Assembly: GCF_900105515.1 (NCBI RefSeq) | Contig: NZ_FNSY01000001.1 | Coordinates: 496,001-560,000, forward strand | Source: Streptomyces sp. 2131.1 | GTDB taxonomy: Bacteria; Actinomycetota; Actinomycetes; Streptomycetales; Streptomycetaceae | Length of the DNA stretch: 64,000 nucleotides | Direction: 5' to 3' | Part shown: piece by piece, positions 40,536-52,352 of the stretch | How positions within the stretch are numbered: the stretch's first letter is position 1 | Layout of the letters: every line of letters starts with the position of its first letter | Program-made: the position numbers and the translations under genes | The notes under the pieces: generated by a model | Seen by the model: the letters and a program-made list of their open reading frames with translations, nothing else | The model's database searches: none | What the model was told of the DNA's origin: nothing

Positions 40536-42896
40536 TCAGCCCAGGGCGGGCGGGGCGTCCTCGGGCGAGGTGCCCCACGCCGACGGCTCGTCGCCCACCT
40601 CGAAGGAGAGCGAGCGGGCCGACCGGATGTCGTCCGTGGTCAGGTACGTACCCGACTGCCGCTCGCCGTCCAGCCGGGCGGACTGGATGTAGCGGTCGGA
40701 GTCCGACGTACCGGGAGCGCTGACGGTCAGCGCGCCGCGCGGGTAGTAGTGGCGGTCGAGCTTGATGTCGACGCGCTCGAACGCGGGCGTGGACAGGCCC
40801 CAGGTGTCGGTGCCCGGCTGGACGGGGAAGACACCGATCGACGACAGCACCATCCACGCGGACATCGTGCCGAGGTCGTCGTTGCCCGTCATGCCGGTCG
40901 GGCCGTTGGTGAACAGCGTCAGCGCGGCGTGCACCACGTCGGTCGTCTTCCACGGCTGTCCGGTGGACAGGTAGGTGTACGGGGCGATGAGGTCGGGCTC
41001 GTTCTGCGGGTTGTACTTGTCGGCGTTGTAGTACGCGTACGGGCCGTTGACCCACACCTCGCGGGCGGTCTTCGCTGGGTCGGCGAGGAGCTTGTCGTAC
41101 GCGAAGAAGGAGTCCAGCCGCTGGTTCGCGGCGTTCTTCCCGCCGATCAGGTCGACCATGCCGGGGATGTCCTGCGGGACCATCCACTGGTACTGCCAGG
41201 ACGTGCCCTCGTGGAAGCCCTCGCTCTCGGCCGGGTCGGCGGGGCCGGTGAACGCGCCGGCGGCATCGCGGGCGCGGAAGAAGCCGGTCGAGGGGTCGAA
41301 GATCTTCCGGTAGTTGTGGGCGCGGGCCTCGTAGCGCTCCGCGTCGGCCCTGTGGCCGAGGTCCCGGGCCATCTCGGCGAGCATGCCGTCGGCCAGGGCG
41401 TACTCCAGGGTGGCCGAGGCGCCGTGGTCGAAGTCGGAGTCGCCGGGCTTGGCGTGCGGCCGGTCCTTGATGTACGGGGCGTACCCGTCCTTCAGGTACT
41501 GGACGTTGGCCTCGCGGCCCACGGGCGCGGAGTCGGTGGGCGGGACCCCGTCGGCGTTCTTCTTCAGGGCGCGGTACGCCTCCTCCTCGTACCCCTTCAG
41601 CAGGCCCTGCTGGTAGGCGTTGGTGAGGAAGGGGGTGACCGGGTCGCCGGTCATGATGTTCGTCTCGACCGTGCCGTAGCCCCACTTGGGCAGCCAGCCG
41701 CTCTCCGCGTCGATGCGCAGGACGGATATGGCCATGTCGCGGGACTCCCGCGGGGCGAGCAGCGAGAGCAGCTGCGCCTGCGTGCGGTAGGTGTCCCAGA
41801 GCGACCAGTTCTGGTAGTACGTGAACGTCCCGCGCGAGTCGACAGCCCGGTGCTTCTTCTGGTCCCAGCCGGTGTAGCGGCCGTCCACGTCGCTGCCCAC
41901 GTTGGGTGCGAGGAAGGACCGGTAGAGGGACGAGTAGAAGGTGCGGCGCAGTTCGTCGCTGCCGCCCTGGGCCTTCACGCCTTCGAGGCGGTCCTCCCAG
42001 GTGCGTTCGGCGGAGCGCAGGACGTGGTCGAAGCTGTGGCCGCCCTCTGCGCGGAGGTTGAGCGCGGCCCCCTTGGCGTCGACGTAGCTGAGGGCCGTGG
42101 TGGCCTCGACGGTGCGGTCCTTGGTGGTGTCGAAGCGCAGCCAGGCGCCGTTGCGGGCGTCGGTGGCCGTGGACTTCTTCGCGCCGGTGACGGCGTCCCC
42201 GTTCCAGGTGCCGGAGGTGCTGAAGGGGCGGTCGAAGCGGGTGACCGTGTAGACCGTGTACGGCTTGGTGTCCTGGCAGAAGCCGCTGCCGGTGATGGCG
42301 GTCCGCACGGTGCGGTTGTCGAGGATCTCCACCTCGGAGGAGAGCGTCCGGTGCAGCGACTGGCCCGCGTTGAGCAGGACGTTGGCCTTGTCGGTGGCCG
42401 GGAAGGTGTAGCGCTGGACGCCGGTGCGCTGCGTGGCGGTCAGCTCGGCCTCGATGCCGGTCCTGAGCCCGACCTTGTAGTAGCCGGGGCTCGCCTTCTC
42501 GTCGTCGTGGCTGAACTCCGCGGCGTACTTCGCGTAGTCGGTCTCCGTGACGTCGCCGGTGGTGGGCAGCGTCGGCAGGTCGCCGCCGAGTCCGCAGCCG
42601 ACACCGGAGAGGTGGACGGAGGAGAAGCCGCGGATGTGGTTCTCGCCGTAGTCGTAACCGGTGTTGTGGCCGGTGTCCGGGGAGAGCTGCACCATGCCGA
42701 AGGGCACGGAGGCACCGGGGTAGGTGTTGCCCTCGTTCTGGGTGCCGATGAACGGATTGACCAGGTCGGTCAGCCGGCCGTCGCTCCGTGGGGCGGCCTC
42801 GGCCGTGGCCCCGGGGAGGAGGACACCGCCCAGGAGCGCGGCGGCGGCGAGTGCGGCGGCCGGGCCGCGCAGTCTCGGCCGTGGGGTCCGATGCAT
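40536..42896 (-). CDS. Secreted GH92 alpha-mannosidase
   Basis: A 786-residue exported exo-alpha-mannosidase. A signal peptide (residues 1-36, ending near ATAEAAP) precedes the GH92 N-terminal beta-sandwich (VNPFIGTQNEGNTYPGASVPFGM, in short VNPFIGT and PGASVPFGM, about 46-70) and the (alpha/alpha)6 catalytic domain. Conserved catalytic-region motifs are HEGTSWQYQW, with the general acid Glu, and GNDDLGTMSAW with the Asp pair that coordinates Ca2+/water. GH92 enzymes trim N-glycan or yeast-mannan mannose by inversion in a calcium-dependent way. A 12-bp palindromic operator lies 16 bases upstream of the start, so sugar-responsive repression is likely. Confidence 0.95.
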   Translation of the reverse strand: MHRTPRPRLRGPAAALAAAALLGGVLLPGATAEAAPRSDGRLTDLVNPFIGTQNEGNTYPGASVPFGMVQLSPDTGHNTGYDYGENHIRGFSSVHLSGVGCGLGGDLPTLPTTGDVTETDYAKYAAEFSHDDEKASPGYYKVGLRTGIEAELTATQRTGVQRYTFPATDKANVLLNAGQSLHRTLSSEVEILDNRTVRTAITGSGFCQDTKPYTVYTVTRFDRPFSTSGTWNGDAVTGAKKSTATDARNGAWLRFDTTKDRTVEATTALSYVDAKGAALNLRAEGGHSFDHVLRSAERTWEDRLEGVKAQGGSDELRRTFYSSLYRSFLAPNVGSDVDGRYTGWDQKKHRAVDSRGTFTYYQNWSLWDTYRTQAQLLSLLAPRESRDMAISVLRIDAESGWLPKWGYGTVETNIMTGDPVTPFLTNAYQQGLLKGYEEEAYRALKKNADGVPPTDSAPVGREANVQYLKDGYAPYIKDRPHAKPGDSDFDHGASATLEYALADGMLAEMARDLGHRADAERYEARAHNYRKIFDPSTGFFRARDAAGAFTGPADPAESEGFHEGTSWQYQWMVPQDIPGMVDLIGGKNAANQRLDSFFAYDKLLADPAKTAREVWVNGPYAYYNADKYNPQNEPDLIAPYTYLSTGQPWKTTDVVHAALTLFTNGPTGMTGNDDLGTMSAWMVLSSIGVFPVQPGTDTWGLSTPAFERVDIKLDRHYYPRGALTVSAPGTSDSDRYIQSARLDGERQSGTYLTTDDIRSARSLSFEVGDEPSAWGTSPEDAPPALG

Positions 42897-42912
42897 GGGG
42901 TCTACTCCTTAG

Positions 42913-42924
42913 GACAACGTTGTC
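42913..42924 (-). promoter_or_regulatory. LacI-type operator GACAACGTTGTC
   Basis: A perfect 12-bp palindrome with the central CG typical of LacI-family operators, 16 bases before the GH92 start codon. It would block transcription or initiation. Neither LacI gene in this window has boxes of this sequence, so the repressor is probably encoded elsewhere. Confidence 0.6.
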
Positions 42925-43152
42925 AGAGCGCGATCATTCTTGGAGTCGGCCGTGATCCGCGTCAAGGGGTCGGACAGGCGCCTTGCGTGTCGGTCCGGTG
43001 AAGGCGGCCGCCCCGCATGATCCTTCTGACGTCGGGCACCGGGAGGACTACCGTCAGGAGGAGGACACCAGAACCACTCCCGTACTACCAAAGCAGTACG
43101 CCGGATCGCCGCCTCAGGGACGACGACGCGGCGGCTGGAAAAGGGGATCGTG

Positions 43153-46731
<3,579 letters not shown>

Positions 46732-46777
46732 GCTTCCCCCCAGGACAAGGACCGCAGACATCCTAGGCCCGCCCGTA

Positions 46778-46802
46778 GGGCCTGTCCGGCGGATCAGGGC
46801 CC
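46778..46802. repeat. Copy of a GTCCGGCGGATC repeat
   Basis: The core GTCCGGCGGATCA (46784-46796) within GGGCCTGTCC...GGGCCC. Close copies occur at 2290-2301, 62925-62937 and, inverted, 63032-63044, with a related hairpin at 57952-57988. It adjoins the inverted-repeat element at 46801. Confidence 0.55.
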
Positions 46803-47020
46803 AGGGCGTCTCCGTAAAGTCCCGTCGTACGCCCGAAGGGCGTGGCCCGCGGCGTCTGGTGCATCCCCGAGTTCTCGGCTTCGCTCGAACAGGGGAGACC
46901 CCACTTCTCGGCGTGCCGGCCGCGATCCCTCGTACTGGACGTACTCGGGATCTCGGCCGGTGCGGCGAGAGTGCGTGCCAGGCGTCGCGGGCCAGACGGG
47001 ACTTTGCGGACACGCCCTGG
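46801..47020. mobile_element. MITE-like element with 26-bp terminal inverted repeats
   Basis: The ends 46801-46826 and 46995-47020 are 26-base inverted repeats with two mismatches (both start CCAGGGCGT or its complement). The 220-bp element codes for no protein of its own. Inside, GGCCGCGATCCC and GGGATCTCGGCC form a further hairpin. It resembles small non-autonomous insertion elements of streptomycetes. It sits between the lipoprotein and GH3 genes, 136 bases before the GH3 start. I see no clear target duplication. Confidence 0.6.
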
Positions 47021-47100
47021 CGACACGTACGCGAACGGGCCTGCCCCGGCCCGGCATTGACACGGTCGGCGACGACCGGGGACGCTGGGCGCGACAGCCG

Positions 47101-47114
47101 GGAGAGCGCTCTCC
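47101..47114 (+). promoter_or_regulatory. LacI-type operator GGAGAGCGCTCTCC (1)
   Basis: A perfect 14-bp palindrome 42 bases before the GH3 start. An identical copy precedes the LacI gene at 49699 and an extended one occurs at 58719. It is the probable site of that LacI regulator. Confidence 0.75.
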
Positions 47115-47155
47115 GATATTCGTGGGAGCGCGGTGCGCGAAGGAGCATGGCCGCC

Positions 47156-49690
47156 ATGACGGACGAAGAGACCGAACCGCTGCTCGACAAGCTCGACGCG
47201 GCCCAGAAGGTCCGGTTGCTCACCGGTGCCACCACCTGGCGCACGTACGGCGAACCTGCTGTCGGGCTGCTGCCGCTCACCCTCTCCGACGGTCCGGCCG
47301 GTGTACGCGGCGAGACCTGGGACGAACGGGAGACCTCTCTCGTCCTCCCCTCCCCCACCGCGCTCGCCGCATCCTGGGACGAGCGGCTGCTGACGGACCT
47401 CGGCGCGCTGCTCGCCTCCGAGGCGAGACGCAAGGGCGTCGACGTGCTTCTGGCCCCCACCCTGAACCTGCACCGTTCACCGCTGGGAGGCCGGCACTTC
47501 GAGTGCTTCTCCGAGGACCCGCTGCTCACCGGCCGCACGGGCGCCGCGCTCGTCCGGGGCATCCAGTCGGGCGGAGTGGCGGCCACCGCGAAGCATTTCG
47601 TGGGCAACGACGCCGAGACGGACCGGCTGACCGTCGACGTCCGTGTGGATGAACGCACGCTGCGCGAGGTGTATCTCGCCCCGTTCGAGGAAGTCGTCGC
47701 GGCCGGGGTGTGGGCGGTCATGTCCGCGTACAACAAGGTCGGCGGCGTGACCATGTCCGCGTCCCCGCTGCTCGCTCACCCCCTCAAGGACGGCTGGGGC
47801 TTCGACGGCCTCGTGGTCTCCGACTGGGGAGGCGTGCGAACCCTGCTGGAGCCGGCCCGTTCCGGCCAGGACCTCGCGATGCCCGGTCCGGGCGGGCCAT
47901 GGGCGGCCGGCCTGCTCGCGGCGCTCGAACAGGGGCTGATCCCCGCCGAGGCAGTGGACGACAAGGTACGCAGGCTGCTGCGGCTGGCCCGCCGAGTGGG
48001 CGCGCTCGGGTCGGACGCTCCGGCGCACCGGTCCGACGACCGCCCCGCGCACCGGCCCGCAGTGGCCCCCGCCACCGCCCGCGCCCTGCTGCGCCGCGCC
48101 GTCTCCGCCGGGGCGGTGCTCCTCCGCAACGAGGGCGGGCTGCTGCCGCTGGACCCCGCCGCGCTGAAGTCCGTCGCCGTCATCGGTCCGCACGCCACGG
48201 CGGTACGCATCCAGGGCGGCGGCAGCGCCGAGGTGTTTCCCGAGCACGTGGTGACCCCGCTGGCCGGGATCGAGCAGGCGCTCGACGGGGTGGCGGCGGT
48301 GACGTACCGCCCGGGGCTCCCCACGTCCGGCCGGCCCGAGCCCCTCGGCCGCGACCGGGCCCGCGATCCGCGCGACGGTGAACCCGGGGTGCTGGTGCGG
48401 CTGCTCGACGCGCACGGGGCCGAACTCCACGCGGAGCACCGGCTTTCCGGCCGGATCGTGGAGCCCTCGGTACCGGCCGGGGACGCGGCGCTGATCGAGA
48501 TCCGGGCGCTGTACCGGCCCGCCGAGAGCGGCATGTGGACCTGGGCGGTCGGCGGCTGGGGCGACATCTCGCTCTCCGTCGACGGGCACGAGGTGCTGTC
48601 CGGCACGTTCCCGCTGGACAGCGACGACCCGACCCGGGTGCACGTCGTCCCGCCGCTGTACACCGCCCGCGCGGAGATGACCGCGGACCGGGAGGTGGAG
48701 GTCGTCGCCCGGCGCTCGCTCGCCCCGGGATCAGGGGTCGCGACGGTCCTCGCCGCGGCCCCGCCCGCCGGTGACGCGCACGCCGCGCTCACCGAAGCGG
48801 TGGCCGCCGCCCGGGCGGCCGACGTCGCGGTGGTGCTCGTGGGCACGACGGAGCAGAGCGAGTCGGAGGGGCACGACCGCGAGAGCCTGGACCTGCCGGA
48901 GGGCCAGGACGCTCTGGTCCGGGCGGTGGCGAGGGCCAACCCGCGCACCGTGGTCCTGGTCAACGCGGGCGGCCCGGTCGCCCTGCCCTGGCACGAGCGG
49001 GTGCCCGCGCTGCTGCTCGCCTGGTTCCCGGGCCAGGAGGCCGGGGACGGGCTGGCCGACGTGCTGTTCGGGCGGGCCGAGCCCGGTGGCCGGCTGCCGA
49101 CCACCTGGGCCGCCGCCCAGGACGACGTGCCGGTGCTCGGGACCGCCCCCGGCGCCGACGGACAGCTGCACTACGCGGAGGGCGCGCACATCGGGTACCG
49201 GGCGTGGCTGCGGACCGGGGCCGCTCCGGCGTACTGGTTCGGCCACGGTCTCGGTTACACGGGCTGGGAGTACGAGGAGCTGACCGCCCCGGAGTCGGTG
49301 CGGCCCGGGGAGCCCTTCGACGTGCGGGTCCGGGTGCGCAACAGCGGGCGGCGGCGCGGGCGGGAGGTGGTGCAGGTCTACCTGGCGCGGAGCGGTTCCG
49401 CCGTCGAGCGGCCGGTGCGCAGGCTCATCGGGTACGCGGCGGTCGAGGCGGAGCCCGCGGAGAGCACGGTCGCGGTGGTCCGGGTGGACGGGCGGGCACT
49501 GGCCCACTGGTCGCCCGGACGGCACGGATGGGAGACGGAGGCGGGTGCGTTCACGCTGCTCGGGGGCCGTTCGGCGGGCGATCTGCCGCTCACCGCGGGG
49601 ATCGTGGCGCGGCCGGGCGCGGACTCGGCCGGGAAAGGATCCCGTAACGGTTCGGAGCACGATGGAGAGCGCTCTCCGCTGATGCTATAA
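47156..49690 (+). CDS. GH3 beta-glucosidase with PA14 domain
   Basis: An 844-residue intracellular glycosidase. The (alpha/beta)8 domain covers residues about 1-290, with KHFVGNDAE and the nucleophile D223 in VVSDWGG. An (alpha/beta)6 domain follows with an inserted PA14 (about 400-545: RLLDAHGAELHAEHRL and WTWAVGGWGDISLSVDG-type sequence). The C-terminal fibronectin-III-like domain contains RNSGRRRGREVVQVYL. It should release glucose or another sugar from beta-linked oligosaccharides. There is no signal peptide, so substrates are imported. ATG 47156 is chosen: AAGGAG is ten bases upstream, while ATG 47147 is too close to it. A LacI gene follows after eight bases. Confidence 0.93.
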   Translation: MTDEETEPLLDKLDAAQKVRLLTGATTWRTYGEPAVGLLPLTLSDGPAGVRGETWDERETSLVLPSPTALAASWDERLLTDLGALLASEARRKGVDVLLAPTLNLHRSPLGGRHFECFSEDPLLTGRTGAALVRGIQSGGVAATAKHFVGNDAETDRLTVDVRVDERTLREVYLAPFEEVVAAGVWAVMSAYNKVGGVTMSASPLLAHPLKDGWGFDGLVVSDWGGVRTLLEPARSGQDLAMPGPGGPWAAGLLAALEQGLIPAEAVDDKVRRLLRLARRVGALGSDAPAHRSDDRPAHRPAVAPATARALLRRAVSAGAVLLRNEGGLLPLDPAALKSVAVIGPHATAVRIQGGGSAEVFPEHVVTPLAGIEQALDGVAAVTYRPGLPTSGRPEPLGRDRARDPRDGEPGVLVRLLDAHGAELHAEHRLSGRIVEPSVPAGDAALIEIRALYRPAESGMWTWAVGGWGDISLSVDGHEVLSGTFPLDSDDPTRVHVVPPLYTARAEMTADREVEVVARRSLAPGSGVATVLAAAPPAGDAHAALTEAVAAARAADVAVVLVGTTEQSESEGHDRESLDLPEGQDALVRAVARANPRTVVLVNAGGPVALPWHERVPALLLAWFPGQEAGDGLADVLFGRAEPGGRLPTTWAAAQDDVPVLGTAPGADGQLHYAEGAHIGYRAWLRTGAAPAYWFGHGLGYTGWEYEELTAPESVRPGEPFDVRVRVRNSGRRRGREVVQVYLARSGSAVERPVRRLIGYAAVEAEPAESTVAVVRVDGRALAHWSPGRHGWETEAGAFTLLGGRSAGDLPLTAGIVARPGADSAGKGSRNGSEHDGERSPLML
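49664..49677 (+). promoter_or_regulatory. LacI-type operator GGAGAGCGCTCTCC (2)
   Basis: Identical to the box at 47101. It lies inside the last codons of the GH3 gene and 22 bases before the LacI start, which suggests autoregulation of the repressor. Confidence 0.7.
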
Positions 49691-49698
49691 ATGCGCTC

Positions 49699-50796
49699 AT
49701 GACGGATGATCTGCGACCGGCCGGTACACCCACTCTTGAGGACGTGGCGAGGGCGGCCGGCGTCTCCCGCGCCACCGTCTCCCGGGTGATCAACGGCGTA
49801 CGTAATGTCGACCCGGTGATCCAGGAGGCCGTCCGCCGGGCGGTCGCCTCCACCGGTTACGCACCCAACCGCGCGGCCCGCTCGCTGGTGACCCGGCGCA
49901 CCGACGCCATCGCGCTGGTGGTGTCCGGCGCGGGCGTGGAGCCGGAGACGGAGCCGCAGGAGGACGCACCCCCGGAGGACGCGGACGGAGGCGAGGGAGC
50001 CTCCTTCACCGGGCAGGTCTTCGCCGACCCGTTCTTCGGCCGGGTGGTGACCGGGGTGGTCAACTATTTGCGCCCGCGCGGGATGCACCCGGTCCTGATG
50101 TTCGCCGAGACGTCACGGGCGCGCGAGGACGTGGTGGCGTTCCTGCGCCAGGGCAGCGCGGACGGCGCGCTGGTCGTCTCGACGCACGCGGAGGACCCGC
50201 TGCCGGGCATGCTGACGGACGCCGGGCTGCCCGCCGTGCTCTACGCGCGGCCCGCCCGCGCGGCCCGGATCAGCTATGTCGACGTCGCCCACCAGGACGG
50301 GGCGCGGCTGGCCGCCGAGCATCTGCTGGCCCGGGGCTGCCGCCGTATCGCGACCATCACCGGACCGCTCGACGTGCCCGCGGTGCAGGAGCGGCTGGCC
50401 GGCTTCCGGGACACGATGGCGCGCGAGGGGCATCCGTACATCGCGATCGCCGAGGGGCGGTTCACCCAGGAGAGCGGGGAGACCGCGATGGAACGGCTGC
50501 TCGCCGAACACCCCGATCTGGACGGGGTGTTCGCGGCCAACGACCTGATGGCCACGGGCGCCTGCCATGTGCTGCGGGACCGGGGCAAGCGGGTGCCGGA
50601 GGACGTCGCGGTGATCGGCTTCGACGACAGCAGCGCGGCCCTGGCCTGCCGTCCGCCGCTGACCACGGTCCGCCAGCCGGTGGAGGCGATGGCCGCCGAG
50701 ATGGCCCGCCTCCTGATCGAGCGGCTGGCCAGGCCCGAGGGCGCGGCGACGTCCGTGATCTTCGAGCCTTCGCTGGTGGTGCGGGACTCGGCGTAG
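49699..50796 (+). CDS. LacI-family repressor of the GH3 gene
   Basis: A 365-residue LacI/GalR regulator. The HTH (residues about 9-35: TLEDVARAAGVSRATVSRVING) and hinge (GYAPNRAARSLVTRRT) contact DNA. The periplasmic-binding-type sensor domain follows, with VAVIGFDDSSAALACRPPLTTVRQP near the C-terminus. An unusual acidic insertion of about 25 residues (EPETEPQEDAPPEDAD) interrupts the first part of the sensor domain. The boxes at 47101 and 49664 flank the GH3 gene, so it very probably represses GH3 and itself until a sugar binds. The inducer is unknown. Confidence 0.9.
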   Translation: MTDDLRPAGTPTLEDVARAAGVSRATVSRVINGVRNVDPVIQEAVRRAVASTGYAPNRAARSLVTRRTDAIALVVSGAGVEPETEPQEDAPPEDADGGEGASFTGQVFADPFFGRVVTGVVNYLRPRGMHPVLMFAETSRAREDVVAFLRQGSADGALVVSTHAEDPLPGMLTDAGLPAVLYARPARAARISYVDVAHQDGARLAAEHLLARGCRRIATITGPLDVPAVQERLAGFRDTMAREGHPYIAIAEGRFTQESGETAMERLLAEHPDLDGVFAANDLMATGACHVLRDRGKRVPEDVAVIGFDDSSAALACRPPLTTVRQPVEAMAAEMARLLIERLARPEGAATSVIFEPSLVVRDSA

Positions 50797-50848
50797 GGGC
50801 TCGGGACCGCGCCTCAGGACCGTGCCGTGAGGCCACGGGCCCACCGCC

Positions 50849-52207
50849 TCACCCCGTCGCGTCCGCCTCCGTCCGGGGCCGCTCCCGTCCGCGCACCGCC
50901 GCCGCAGGGGTCCGGGGCGCCGGGGCCGTGGAGCCGGGCCGGGGTGCCGGTGACGGGCGGCTGCCGCCGCGGGCCAGGAAGTCGGCCAGGGGCAGGGTCG
51001 CCGCGCCGACGGTGACCGCGTCGGGGCCCAGGCGGCCCATCTCGATGGTGGTCCGGGCCGCCGCGTGCTTCAGCGCGTACTCCTGCGCGTACCGCCGGAT
51101 GTCGGGCAGCAGATGCGGGCCGATCAGCAGGCCCGCCCAGCCGCCGAGCAGGATGCGCTCGGGCAGGAAGAGGTTGATCAGGTCGCCCAGCGCGGCGCCC
51201 AGGCACTCGGCCGTCTCGTCGAGCAGCGCGACGGCCACCGGGTCGGGCTCGCCGCCGTCCGCCGGGTAGGCGGCCGCCAGCAGCGCGGCGAGCGCGGTCT
51301 CGTCGTCGGCGTCGGCGGGGAGCGGGCCGCCCGCCTCCTGCCAGCGCTCGCGCATCGCCTCGGCTCCCGCGTACGCCTCCAGGCAGCCGATCGACCCGCA
51401 GCGGCAGCGCCGGCCGCGCAGCTGCACGGTGCTGTGGCCCCACTCCAGGGCCTGGCTGCTGCGGTCCTCGTCGAGGAGGTCGCCGTGGTTCACGCAGGCG
51501 CCGACGCCGGAACCGATGAGGGCGATGGCGGAGGCTCCCGCGCCCCGCCCGCCGCCGAACCACATCTCGGCCTGGCCGAGTGTCTTGGCGCCGTTGTCGA
51601 TGAAGAAGGGGACCTCGGGCGGCACCCGTACGGCGTCCCGGAGCAGCCTCTCGAACGGGACGGCGCTCCAGTCGATGGTCTGGCCGTGGACGACTGAGCC
51701 CACGTCGCCGATGACGCCGTCCGGCGCGTGGCGCTCGATGATGCCGGGCACGCCGATGCCGATGCCGAGGAGGCGGCGCGGGTCCGCTCCGGCGTCGCGC
51801 AGTACGTCGGCGACGCCGCTGCGGACATGGCCGACGATGCGGTCGACGTCGTAGCCGTGCTGGGCGAGCAGCCTCTCGGTGCGAGCGAGTTCGGTGAGGG
51901 AGAGGTCGAAGAGCTCCACCCGTATGCGGGTCTCGCCGATGTCGATGCCGATGAGGAGGCCGCCGCCGGGGGCGACGCGCAGCAGGGTACGGGGGCGGCC
52001 GCCGTCGGAGTCGACGACTCCGGCCTCCTCCAGGAGGTTCTCCGCAACGAGTTCCGCGACGACGTTGCTGATGGAACCCGAACTCAGCCCGGTGGCGGGG
52101 CCGAGCTCCTGGCGGCTCAGCGGGCCGTCGAAATACAACCGTTGCAACACCCGCGCCCGGTTGCCCCGTCGCAGGTCACGCACGGTCCGTCTGTTGCGCT
52201 CAGCCAT
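50849..52207 (-). CDS. ROK-family transcriptional regulator (NagC/XylR type)
   Basis: A 452-residue repressor. The winged HTH (residues about 12-75: RARVLQRLYFDGPLSRQEL, SSGSISNVVAELVAENLL) precedes a ROK sugar-kinase-like domain with LLIGIDIGETRIRVELF, the GVPGI loop, and the zinc signature CRCGSIGCLEAYAG (with the typical HST-type EWGHST). The catalytic Asp of ROK kinases is not needed for regulators. The final 35 residues are Pro/Arg-rich. It is divergent from the sugar ABC operon at 52353 and should control it. Confidence 0.9.
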   Translation of the reverse strand: MAERNRRTVRDLRRGNRARVLQRLYFDGPLSRQELGPATGLSSGSISNVVAELVAENLLEEAGVVDSDGGRPRTLLRVAPGGGLLIGIDIGETRIRVELFDLSLTELARTERLLAQHGYDVDRIVGHVRSGVADVLRDAGADPRRLLGIGIGVPGIIERHAPDGVIGDVGSVVHGQTIDWSAVPFERLLRDAVRVPPEVPFFIDNGAKTLGQAEMWFGGGRGAGASAIALIGSGVGACVNHGDLLDEDRSSQALEWGHSTVQLRGRRCRCGSIGCLEAYAGAEAMRERWQEAGGPLPADADDETALAALLAAAYPADGGEPDPVAVALLDETAECLGAALGDLINLFLPERILLGGWAGLLIGPHLLPDIRRYAQEYALKHAAARTTIEMGRLGPDAVTVGAATLPLADFLARGGSRPSPAPRPGSTAPAPRTPAAAVRGRERPRTEADATG

Positions 52208-52270
52208 GTGGCTCCTTCCCTGACGGAAACATACCGCGACCCCGGGACTTGACGCGACCTTCTCTCACCT

Positions 52271-52293
52271 CTTAAATCACGTCATAAATTAAG
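52271..52293. promoter_or_regulatory. AT-rich inverted repeat between the ROK and ABC genes
   Basis: CTTAA (52271-52275) and TTAAG (52289-52293) flank an AT-rich centre in an otherwise GC-rich divergent intergenic region. ROK repressors of the NagC/XylR/Mlc type bind AT-rich operators, so this is the best candidate for the local site. Confidence 0.4.
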
Positions 52294-52352
52294 CCCTGAA
52301 GGTCGCTCGGTTCCCGAACACGGCCTTCCTCCCCGGAAAGGGGCCATCCCGC

